In this document: positions 1 to 6,506 of the stretch, one piece after another
Layout: each line of letters opens with the position of its first letter
Position numbering within the stretch: position 1 is the first letter of the stretch
Source: CAZYYO01 sp964650965
GTDB taxonomy: Bacteria > Bacillota > Clostridia > Lachnospirales > Lachnospiraceae
Direction: 5' to 3'
DNA: 37,253 bases
NCBI GenBank assembly: GCA_964650965.1
Contig: CAZYYO010000017.1
Location: forward strand, 1-37,253
Translations under genes and position numbers: made by a program
Notes under the pieces: generated by a model
Told to the model about the DNA's origin: nothing
Database searches by the model: none
What the model saw: the letters and a program-made list of their open reading frames with translations, nothing else

Positions 1-4
1 GAAT

Positions 5-90
5 GTATGCCATGGAGCTGAGACTTCAATTTGCACAGCCAATGCTGTGCAAATTCGACCTAAGAAGGCTCAGCGGAATGCCAGGCATAC
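5..90. repeat. Nested inverted-repeat element (possible structured RNA or palindromic repeat)
   Basis: Three concentric inverted repeats are visible. The outer pair is GTATGCC (5-11) with GGCATAC (84-90). The middle pair is GCTGAG (17-22) with CTCAGC (69-74). The inner pair is AATTTGCACAGC (28-39) with GCTGTGCAAATT (44-55) around a 4-nt loop. All 25 pairs are perfect, separated by asymmetric internal loops. The element lies downstream of rsfS, so on the minus strand it would fall in that operon's 3' region. There is no U-tract, so it is not a simple terminator. It may continue past the left edge of the window. Function unknown. Confidence 0.6.
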
Positions 91-130
91 CCTGAAATAT
101 AGAAGAACGCCCGGTTTCTTCCTGGGGCTT

Positions 131-175
131 GTTCGTATCCTATTTGTTCGTATCCCATTTGTTTGTATTATATTA
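131..175. repeat. Three tandem 15-bp imperfect repeats
   Basis: Three adjacent units start at 131, 146 and 161. The first two read GTTCGTATCCTATTT and GTTCGTATCCCATTT and differ by one base. The third, GTTTGTATTATATTA, is more diverged. The period is exactly 15 bp. The array abuts the end of rsfS (178). No function is assigned; replication slippage is a simple origin. Confidence 0.6.
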
Positions 176-177
176 AT

Positions 178-537
178 CTACAGCTCTTCCGCCGTAAGAA
201 TCTTTCCATCCTTCCAAATTCGCTCTAGATTATAGAACAGCCGATCCTCTTCCGAGAATAGATGAATAATCACATCCTCATAATCCATAAGAATCCAGGT
301 AGAATTCCGATTGCCTTCCACCTGCTTTGCATGAATGCCATGCTTGTACATTACTTCGTCTACCGCATCCTGCATAGCCTGAAGCTGGTTCTGATTGGAG
401 CCGCTGGCAACAACGAAGAAGTCAGCAATGACAGAAACATCCGTAATATCAATGATTTTCACATCATCTGCTTTCTTATCCTCTAGGGCCTGGCATACCA
501 GTTTTACGATTTCTTTTAAATCCTTTATATTCTCCAT
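178..537 (-). CDS. rsfS: Ribosomal silencing factor RsfS
   Basis: 119 aa, the normal length for the RsfS/Iojap/YbeB family. These proteins bind L14 on the free 50S subunit and block joining to 30S during starvation. The family core is visible: a DVxxIDITDVSVIADFFVVASG-like stretch near residues 25-47, and a later segment (about 75-85) ending in WILMDYEDVIIHLF. The ATG is preceded by AAAGGA at a good distance. It is the last gene of the minus-strand block, 12 nt after nadD-yqeK, the usual Firmicutes neighbourhood. Identification is from family resemblance and synteny. Confidence 0.95.
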   Translation of the reverse strand: MENIKDLKEIVKLVCQALEDKKADDVKIIDITDVSVIADFFVVASGSNQNQLQAMQDAVDEVMYKHGIHAKQVEGNRNSTWILMDYEDVIIHLFSEEDRLFYNLERIWKDGKILTAEEL

Positions 538-549
538 ATTGAATCCTTT

Positions 550-1764
550 CTATGTGGTTCTTTCTTTATAATATTCATAGGTTTGTAAGGTGACTTCATC
601 AATGAGCTGGGAATCCTCCCCAAGATAATGCACGGTATCTTCTAGGATCATAAGAATCCCCTGTTCAAGGTTATCAAAGCATGCCGTTCTTACCATATCA
701 AGCCTAGGTGCCTTATCCCGGTTAGGTTCAATATAGTCTGCAGCATAAATAATCTTATCTAATAGATTCATCTGCGGACAGCCTGTGGTATGCACTTGAA
801 TTGCATGAATAATATCAGCGTCTGCAACATGATATTTCTCTTTAGCTAAATATGCTCCCACCTTAGCATGAAGCAAATGAGGAAATTTTATTTCAATTTC
901 CTTCATGGGAATGTCTTGCTTTTTGCAGATTTTAATCCGTTCTTCATCGGTAAGACATTTGGCACAATCATGCAAAACGCCGGCAATCATGGCAGGCTTT
1001 ATGGGGTAATGATACCGCATGGCCAAAGCTGCCGCTGTATACATTACACCTAAGGTATGCTGATATCTGGTGGGCTTTAGCTCCTGCTCCATCTTCTTTT
1101 GCAGTTCTTCTATGGATACTTCAACAGATGTATCCTGATATAGCTTTTCTTTCATAATATACGCTTCTACTTCTTTGTTTAAATCGTAAGATACGGACTG
1201 CCCAGCCCTGATTTTTTCTCGAATTTCGGAAGATGAGATAGGAATCTCCGGAGTACGGAGAAGATAAAATCTACCATGATACTTTGCTTCATAGGATTCT
1301 ATCATAGCATGCATCTTATGGTACTCCCAGTCAATTCCCCCCAAAATACCATGGGCGTTCTCTGGCCGTACTGCAACTAATATAGCAGCAATGGAGCAGA
1401 TAATCTCCGGATGCACCCAATTAGGAAATGAAGCTAAGGAATCCTCTCCTAGAATAAAATACCATTGGGTATCTGGATATTGTTCCTTTAGCCGGGTTAA
1501 CGTAAGATAAGAATAGCTGGGTTCCTTAGAACGAAGCTCCATATCCTCTAAGCGAAACCCTTCCATCCCCTTGATGGCAAGCTGTGTCATATGAAGCCGC
1601 TGCTCATTCGACACAAAGTTCTGCACCTGCTTGTGGGGAGGACAGCCGGCCGGAATAAACCATATTTCATCTAACTCATATTCTTCTTTGGCACATTTGG
1701 CAATCTGTATATGACCGTTGTGGATTGGGTTAAAGGTTCCTCCCATAATACCAATACGTTTCAC
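550..1764 (-). CDS. nadD: Fused nicotinate-nucleotide adenylyltransferase (NadD) and YqeK HD-domain phosphohydrolase
   Basis: 404 aa, about twice the length of NadD. Residues 1-207 are NadD, which makes deamido-NAD from nicotinate mononucleotide and ATP. The nucleotidyltransferase signature GTFNPIHNGH spans 9-18 and the SSSEIR motif spans 177-182. After a short acidic linker, residues 225-404 form a YqeK-type HD domain with His236, the His265-Asp266 pair, His325 and Asp343 in AADYIEPNR. YqeK is known as a symmetrical Ap4A hydrolase. In Bacillus the two are separate adjacent genes; here one frame runs through both with no stop. The start is a GTG with AGGAGG just upstream. It lies between yhbY and rsfS. 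Confidence 0.93.
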   Translation of the reverse strand: MKRIGIMGGTFNPIHNGHIQIAKCAKEEYELDEIWFIPAGCPPHKQVQNFVSNEQRLHMTQLAIKGMEGFRLEDMELRSKEPSYSYLTLTRLKEQYPDTQWYFILGEDSLASFPNWVHPEIICSIAAILVAVRPENAHGILGGIDWEYHKMHAMIESYEAKYHGRFYLLRTPEIPISSSEIREKIRAGQSVSYDLNKEVEAYIMKEKLYQDTSVEVSIEELQKKMEQELKPTRYQHTLGVMYTAAALAMRYHYPIKPAMIAGVLHDCAKCLTDEERIKICKKQDIPMKEIEIKFPHLLHAKVGAYLAKEKYHVADADIIHAIQVHTTGCPQMNLLDKIIYAADYIEPNRDKAPRLDMVRTACFDNLEQGILMILEDTVHYLGEDSQLIDEVTLQTYEYYKERTT

Positions 1765-1811
1765 ACTGTACCTCCTGTAGATAACATTTGCCTGATTTCA
1801 TCAATCCAATT

Positions 1812-2099
1812 CTATGATGGAAGCTGTATGATTGGCTTCTTTGCTGGACGATACAGAATGATTTTCTTACCAATAACGCGGACTACCTGTGACCTGGTTC
1901 GTTCTGCCATCATTTGGGCAATTCCTTTTGGATCATCAAAGCAATTCTTTAAAACTGCAATTTTAATTAATTCTCTTTTTTCTAATGCTTCATCTACTGC
2001 GGTAATAATTTCCGGTGTTAAGGAAGCCTTTCCAATCTGAAAAATTGGATTCATCTTGCTGGCAAGACTGGATAAATATGCTCTTTGTTTGTTGTCCAT
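1812..2099 (-). CDS. yhbY: YhbY-family RNA-binding protein (CRM domain)
   Basis: 95 aa, the usual size of a single CRS1-YhbY domain that associates with pre-50S particles. The N-terminus reads as LRxLASKMNPIFQIGK-like, the KxALTPEII-like segment follows at about 24-32, and the GxxR-type loop is replaced by TRSQVVRVIGKKIILYR near 70-85. It sits 31 nt downstream of obg, as in other Firmicutes. GGGAGA precedes the ATG with long spacing. The exact role in subunit maturation is inferred from the family. Confidence 0.88.
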   Translation of the reverse strand: MDNKQRAYLSSLASKMNPIFQIGKASLTPEIITAVDEALEKRELIKIAVLKNCFDDPKGIAQMMAERTRSQVVRVIGKKIILYRPAKKPIIQLPS

Positions 2100-2130
2100 T
2101 TTCTAATGTTCTCCCTATAAATATATCAAT

Positions 2131-3417
2131 TTATTTGTAATAATCAAAGACTAAACCATACATGCGTACCGTATCGCCTTCTTCAATTCCCTTTTCTATC
2201 AAAGCATCAATGATTCCCTGCTCCTTTAGGAAGCGTTGGAAGAATAAAAAGCCCTTTTCAGATTCAATGTTGGTATACCCTAACATTTTCTCAATCTTGG
2301 CACCCTCTACAACATATTCTCCATCCTCATTAATTTCTACCGTATATGGCTCTTCTGCAAAGAAATGAAGGGCTGGGTCGAATTCCTGCTGGTAAATCAC
2401 TGGTGGTGTATCGTCAAAGTCCTTTAAAAGCTTTGCAACGTAATATAACAGCTCTTTCACGCCCTGTCCGCTGACAGCGGAAATAGCAAACACCTTAATT
2501 CCCTTTGGCTCGAATTCTTTTCTCAGCTTTTCTACGATTTCACTTTCATTTCCAATACAGGCATCCATCTTGTTGGCTGCAATGACCTGTGGCTTATCCA
2601 TTAAGGCAGGGTCATAATCTAACAGCTCTTTATTGATGGCATGGATATCACTGATAGGATCTCTGCCTTCTACAGATGCTCCATCTACCATATGAATCAT
2701 TACCTTGGTACGTTCAATATGACGCAGAAATTCATGTCCTAATCCAATGCCCTGAGATGCTCCTTCAATTAGTCCTGGAATATCTGCAATCACAAAGCCC
2801 ATGCCTTCCTCTAAATCCACTACCCCAAGGTTGGGGCTTAAGGTGGTAAAGTGGTAGTTGGCAATCTTAGGCTGTGCATTGGTCACACGGGATAACAGGG
2901 TAGATTTTCCTACATTTGGAAATCCTACCAGTCCTACATCTGCAATGGTTTTAAGCTCTAAGAGAACCTCAATTTCAATAGCATCTCCACCTGGCTGTGC
3001 ATACTTTGGAGCCTGCATGGTTGGGGTTGCATAATGTTGGTTTCCCTGTCCCCCACGGCCTCCGCGAAGGATTACCTGACGTTTATTATCCCCGGACATA
3101 TCTGCGATAACCTTCTCGGAAGCGGCATCCTTAATTACGGTTCCTTCCGGAACCTTAAGAATCAAGTCTTCACCGTTTTTTCCATGACAATTCTTTTTGC
3201 CACCTTCCTGACCTGGCTCTGCAGCAAATTTCCTTCGATGACGAAAGTCGGTTAAAGTATTGATTCCGCTGTCTACCAGAAAAATCACATCTCCGCCTTT
3301 TCCACCATCTCCACCATCCGGACCTCCGTTTGGCACATATTTTTCTCGGCGAAAGCTAACGTGTCCGTCTCCGCCTTTTCCTGATTTTATTATAATTTTT
3401 GCACGATCTGCAAACAT
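2131..3417 (-). CDS. obg: Obg family GTPase (ObgE/CgtA), ribosome assembly
   Basis: 428 aa with the three-part Obg layout. Residues 1-158 form the glycine-rich Obg fold with GKGGDGHVSFRREK and GGxGGxGG runs. Residues 159-330 form the GTPase domain: G1 GFPNVGKST at 165-173, G3 DIPG at 212-215, G4 ANKMD and G5 SAVSGQG. The C-terminal 90 residues form the OCT domain. It acts in late 50S assembly and in the stress response to ppGpp. GAGGAG lies 5 bases before the ATG. It follows rpmA after a 125-nt spacer containing two hairpins. Confidence 0.98.
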   Translation of the reverse strand: MFADRAKIIIKSGKGGDGHVSFRREKYVPNGGPDGGDGGKGGDVIFLVDSGINTLTDFRHRRKFAAEPGQEGGKKNCHGKNGEDLILKVPEGTVIKDAASEKVIADMSGDNKRQVILRGGRGGQGNQHYATPTMQAPKYAQPGGDAIEIEVLLELKTIADVGLVGFPNVGKSTLLSRVTNAQPKIANYHFTTLSPNLGVVDLEEGMGFVIADIPGLIEGASQGIGLGHEFLRHIERTKVMIHMVDGASVEGRDPISDIHAINKELLDYDPALMDKPQVIAANKMDACIGNESEIVEKLRKEFEPKGIKVFAISAVSGQGVKELLYYVAKLLKDFDDTPPVIYQQEFDPALHFFAEEPYTVEINEDGEYVVEGAKIEKMLGYTNIESEKGFLFFQRFLKEQGIIDALIEKGIEEGDTVRMYGLVFDYYK

Positions 3418-3434
3418 GATTTCTCCTCATTAAT

Positions 3435-3478
3435 ATCTGTCCATTTATCATTTGCCTAGGGCGAATGGCTGGACAGAT
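3435..3478 (-). promoter_or_regulatory. Hairpin in the obg leader
   Basis: ATCTGTCCA (3435-3443) is the perfect 9-bp inverted complement of TGGACAGAT (3470-3478). Inside it CATTTGCC pairs with GGCGAATG at 7 of 8 positions. The structure ends 17 nt before the obg ATG, beside its ribosome-binding site. There is no following U-run, so it is not a standard terminator. A translational or RNA-processing role for the rpmA-obg message is inferred. Confidence 0.5.
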
Positions 3479-3500
3479 CACACAATCCTTAAATCTAAGA

Positions 3501-3530
3501 ATAGACCCGGCTATAACTAGTCGAGTCTAT
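3501..3530 (-). promoter_or_regulatory. Hairpin downstream of rpmA
   Basis: ATAGACCCG (3501-3509) pairs with CGAGTCTAT (3522-3530) over nine positions; on the minus strand one pair is a G-U wobble. It begins 12 nt after the rpmA stop. The following minus-strand bases are not a clean U-tract, so it may be a weak attenuator or a 3'-end-stabilising hairpin between L27 and Obg. Confidence 0.4.
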
Positions 3531-3542
3531 CAGATATACATT

Positions 3543-3833
3543 TTAGTTTTCGCTTGCTACTGGATAAACGGAAGCCTGTTTCTTATCTCTTCCTTTTCTC
3601 TCGAATCTTAAAGTTCCATCAACTAATGCAAATAAAGTGTCATCTCCACCGATACCTACATTTGTTCCTGGATGAATCTTAGTACCACGCTGTCTGTATA
3701 AAATGTTACCAGCCTTAACGAACTGGCCGTCTGCTCTCTTTGCTCCTAATCTCTTAGATTCGGAATCTCTACCATTCTTAGTAGAACCCATTCCTTTTTT
3801 ATGAGCAAAAAACTGAAGGTTCATTTTTAACAT
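3543..3833 (-). CDS. rpmA: 50S ribosomal protein L27, with cleavable N-terminal extension
   Basis: 96 aa. The N-terminus MLKMNLQFFAHKKGMGSTKN contains the Firmicutes processing motif NLQFFA followed by HKKG. Prp cleaves after this alanine (residue 10), exposing the tail that reaches toward the peptidyl transferase centre. The remainder matches L27, including the GxNVGIGGDDTLFAL-like segment near 57-71. GGAGGTG lies just before the first ATG, which supports that start over the internal Met4. The gene starts 3 nt after prp ends, so processing enzyme and substrate are co-transcribed. Confidence 0.97.
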   Translation of the reverse strand: MLKMNLQFFAHKKGMGSTKNGRDSESKRLGAKRADGQFVKAGNILYRQRGTKIHPGTNVGIGGDDTLFALVDGTLRFERKGRDKKQASVYPVASEN

Positions 3834-3836
3834 GTC

Positions 3837-4163
3837 CTACACCTCCTCGATGTTTCGTGTAAAGTAAGTCTTACCATACTGATTTTGTATTTCTGTTAAG
3901 CCTAAATCCAAGGCATCCATCAACAGATGACTGTCATGTGAGACAGCTTCTGTAAATGTGAAATCAATGAGACCCATGTCTTCATTGGTATCCACTGTAA
4001 ATGCATCCTCCGTAAATGTCTCAATGGCATTTATGGTATTAATCACAAGGATGGAAATGCTGGCACAGACTATATCCTGCCCTGCATTGGCATATCCTGC
4101 GTGACCGCTGCATTTTATTCTATGATACTCGCCCTGTTTTTTGAAAATCGTTACTTGAACCAT
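3837..4163 (-). CDS. prp: Ribosomal-processing cysteine protease Prp
   Basis: 108 aa, normal for the family. The catalytic pair is visible: His21 in SGHAGYA and Cys33 in GQDIVCAS, matching the His/Cys dyad of the Staphylococcus enzyme. Prp removes the N-terminal extension of L27. The gene lies between rplU and rpmA, its conserved position. Its start is 15 nt beyond the ancestral L21 stop. Confidence 0.95.
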   Translation of the reverse strand: MVQVTIFKKQGEYHRIKCSGHAGYANAGQDIVCASISILVINTINAIETFTEDAFTVDTNEDMGLIDFTFTEAVSHDSHLLMDALDLGLTEIQNQYGKTYFTRNIEEV

Positions 4164-4178
4164 AACAATTCCTATCGA

Positions 4179-4487
4179 TTATCCATTAATCTTTTCAATT
4201 TTAACCTGGGTAAAAGACTGTCTGTGACCGTTCTTCTTGTGATAACCGGTTTTTCTCTTATACTTATAAACGATAACTTTCTTAGCTCTGCCTTATTTAA
4301 CTACAGAAGCTTCAACAGTTGCTCCGTTTACAGTTGGATCGCCAACTTTTAATCCGTCATTGCTAATTGCTAATACCTGATCAAAAGTAACTTTCTCACC
4401 AGCTTCAACTCCAAGCTTTTCAATGGTAATGATATCGCCTTCAGATACTTTGTACTGTTTACCACCTGTTGCTATAATTGCGTACAT
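4179..4487 (-). pseudogene. rplU: 50S ribosomal protein L21, interrupted by an in-frame TAA at codon 65
   Basis: The frame starts MYAIIATGGKQYKV at 4487 with GGAGGTG upstream. It runs as normal L21 for 64 residues to EASVVK, then meets TAA at 4293-4295. Reading on in the same frame gives 37 more residues: GRAKKVIVYKYKRKTGYHKK, then NGHRQSFTQVKIEKING, ending at a TAA at 4179-4181. With one residue at the stop the total is 102 aa, the usual L21 length, and the downstream part is the conserved basic rRNA-binding tail. Many L21 proteins have Glu at this position, so GAA to TAA is the simplest change. No in-frame ATG, GTG or TTG follows the stop for re-initiation. Mutation, sequence error and readthrough remain open. 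Without recoding, the product is 64 aa (4293-4487). Confidence 0.9.
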
Positions 4488-4566
4488 ATGGCACCTCCTA
4501 TTTATCATTACTCGCCAGTTATGGTGCTGTAAAATTACAGACTTATTACCTCACTGTGCGGCATAC
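4488..4566 (-). promoter_or_regulatory. rplU leader region, candidate L21 autoregulatory leader
   Basis: This is the stretch between the predicted transcription start and the rplU ATG. On the minus strand it contains a small hairpin (CTGTA, loop, TACAG) enclosed by CAGT and ACTG, then the GGAGG site. L21 leaders are known in Firmicutes (Rfam L21_leader). I cannot run the covariance model, so assignment to that family is inferred from position only. Confidence 0.35.
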
Positions 4567-4572
4567 TCATAT

Positions 4573-4601
4573 ATACTACCATGATTCCTTAGAATCGTCA
4601 A
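4573..4601 (-). promoter_or_regulatory. Sigma-A-type promoter for the rplU-prp-rpmA-obg segment
   Basis: On the minus strand TTGACG (4596-4601) is followed 17 nt later by TAGTAT (4573-4578). The -35 box overlaps the stop codon of the RNase E/G gene. The -35 matches 5 of 6 consensus bases and the -10 matches 4 of 6. It would give the ribosomal genes their own transcription start within the longer block. Confidence 0.5.
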
Positions 4602-5800
4602 TGATTTTTTTCTATTTGTTCCCAAAGGCTGGGATACTTTTTCTCCCGTGTAATTTCCATCAGACCTAATTTGGTAATATCCACCATTGTCACCTTAATG
4701 GGGTCATCTTTGGCAGCCTTCCTCATTTCTAAAAGCAGCATCTCTTCCTGCCTGGAATCTGGCATATTAATAAAATCAACCATAATAATTCCCGATAGAT
4801 TTCGCAGCCGCAGCTGTCGAAGCACTTCAAGACCTGCTTCTAAATTCAACTCATAGAACATCTGAGAGGTCTTACCCTTTTTTACACTTTTACTGCTATT
4901 TACATCAATTACCGTCATAGCTTCTGTCTGCTCAATTACCAGATTGCCACCACTAGGAAGCCACACTAGCTTATCACAGGCTCTCTTTACTATGGTAGGG
5001 ATGCCATATAGCTTCTCTAAGGAATAATCATCCTGATATAAGGTGATTTTATCCTTCCATTTTAGAAAGGAACTATCATTTTGGCAAATATGAAGCATCT
5101 CATCATAGATAGAGCTATCATCCGTAACCACTGCTTCAATTTCTTCTGGTTTTAATTCCTGCAGTCGCTTCATATAGGATGCAGGAGCCTGACTGATTAA
5201 GGAATAACAGCTTTTATGAATTACCTGGGATAGAAAAAGCTCATACTCCTGTACTAATGATATAATTTCTTGCTTTAACTGCTCATTGCTGCAGCTTTTT
5301 CCATTGGTACGAATAATCACGCCGCAAGGAAGGGTTAACTCCTGTAGCAGCTCCTTCATACGGGTTCGGTCAGTGCCGGTAATTTTCCTGGAAATACCTA
5401 CCTCATGCTTCCCTGAGGTGAGCATAACATGTTCTCCTGGGATGGAAATGTTGGTAGTTACAATGGGATCTTTTGTTTTGATGGCATCCTTTTTTACCTG
5501 AACAACCACTTCATCTCCCTGACAAAGCTCTTCTTTCCCATTCTGGTTCTTTGTAAATATTACATTGGAGAAATCTTCTAAGGAATAATATACCGACTGT
5601 CCCGGGGCAATTTCTAAGAATGCTCCATTTATATTTTTTACAACCTGAAGTACTCTGGCAATATAAATATTTCCAACCAAAGAGCGGGTATTCTCAGACT
5701 GGGCATATAACTCCAAAGGCTTTCGCTGTTCATCCAACAAAAGCTCCAAGGTAATGTCCCTGCTATTGATCTGTGTGTTGGTTATTACAAGGCGATTCAT
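4598..5800 (-). CDS. rng: Ribonuclease E/G family endoribonuclease
   Basis: 400 aa from the ATG at 5800. An upstream in-frame GTG at 5812 lies within the GGTGAGG ribosome-binding site, so the shorter start is preferred. An N-terminal S1-like region (about 35-110) includes IYIARVLQVVKNINGAFLEI. The RNase H-like catalytic part has both metal-binding aspartates: VIDVNSS near 300 and MVDFINM near 343. The protein ends at YPSLWEQIEKNH, just where E. coli RNase E and G carry the CPxC zinc-link, so that motif is absent. The downstream frame meets stops at once, so this is a true end. One nt separates it from the upstream DUF2344 gene. Confidence 0.9.
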   Translation of the reverse strand: MNRLVITNTQINSRDITLELLLDEQRKPLELYAQSENTRSLVGNIYIARVLQVVKNINGAFLEIAPGQSVYYSLEDFSNVIFTKNQNGKEELCQGDEVVVQVKKDAIKTKDPIVTTNISIPGEHVMLTSGKHEVGISRKITGTDRTRMKELLQELTLPCGVIIRTNGKSCSNEQLKQEIISLVQEYELFLSQVIHKSCYSLISQAPASYMKRLQELKPEEIEAVVTDDSSIYDEMLHICQNDSSFLKWKDKITLYQDDYSLEKLYGIPTIVKRACDKLVWLPSGGNLVIEQTEAMTVIDVNSSKSVKKGKTSQMFYELNLEAGLEVLRQLRLRNLSGIIMVDFINMPDSRQEEMLLLEMRKAAKDDPIKVTMVDITKLGLMEITREKKYPSLWEQIEKNH

Positions 5801-5801
5801 A

Positions 5802-6506
5802 TTATACCTCACCTAAGGACAGAAATGCTCCTGGCTCTCCGGTAAATAAATCCAGACGATGAATGGCAAGCTTGCCTTCACAATCCTTCATGCCGGCATA
5901 CTGATGAAAATGGTTTAGTACCAGCTCTGGCTTAATATTATCGGTACTTCCCGTAGATACCTGAAGCTGATAAACAATCGAATGCTGTTCATCCTCAACA
6001 ATATCAAAGGTATAGATTAAGGGCTTTAAGTCCAATTCCCGCTCACTTTTTTTTGTCTTTTTCACAATCATAATGGAGGAAGCCTCATCATAAAAATGCT
6101 GCTTCATTTCCTTAAGCTGTGATAAAGTCAAATCACATTCATATCCGTTCTTATAGGATATTTCATAAGAAGCTGCTGCTACACTTGCCATGGCATTCTT
6201 GGCGTTCTCTGGAAGCTTATGATAGGCCAGAACACGAATCCCTGGAACCATGGTTGCATTTAAGGCCTGTAATGCTTTTGCCTCTTCTAATTCCTCCGTA
6301 GTTTCAATATCAAGATATTCTCCCACGCTGGTAATACCAACTCCTAATGGAGCTGCAAAGGACATAATCTGGTGGGGATTATAGCCTTCGGAATATTTCA
6401 TAGGTATTTCGGCCCGTCGCATCGCCTTCTGAAAATATCGCATCATATCCAGATGTCCCACATATTTCATTACAGACTCTTTGGCAAATTTAATTCTAAT
6501 TTTCAT
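5802..6506 (-). CDS. TIGR03936-type radical-SAM-associated protein (DUF2344)
   Basis: 234 aa starting MKIRIKFAKE at 6506, with GGAGGTGTATGCT upstream. A longer in-frame start at 6545 would lie deep inside the preceding gene and is not favoured. The family signature VKYxGHLDMMRYFQKAxRRAxIPMKYSEGYNPHQ-like block fills residues 12-46. This domain usually accompanies, or is fused to, the radical SAM protein encoded just upstream; here the genes overlap by 11 nt. The biochemical role is unknown. Position before RNase E/G and L21 suggests a tRNA or rRNA link, but that is inference. Confidence 0.88.
   Translation of the reverse strand: MKIRIKFAKESVMKYVGHLDMMRYFQKAMRRAEIPMKYSEGYNPHQIMSFAAPLGVGITSVGEYLDIETTEELEEAKALQALNATMVPGIRVLAYHKLPENAKNAMASVAAASYEISYKNGYECDLTLSQLKEMKQHFYDEASSIMIVKKTKKSERELDLKPLIYTFDIVEDEQHSIVYQLQVSTGSTDNIKPELVLNHFHQYAGMKDCEGKLAIHRLDLFTGEPGAFLSLGEV

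Noticed and set aside
47..235. 62-aa plus-strand open frame at the left edge
   Set aside because: It runs through the inverted repeat and tandem repeat and into the antisense of rsfS. No ribosome-binding site and no recognisable protein.
4101..4352. 83-aa plus-strand open frame across rplU and prp
   Set aside because: Antisense shadow of prp and of the interrupted L21 frame. It exists independently of the L21 stop and has no family resemblance.
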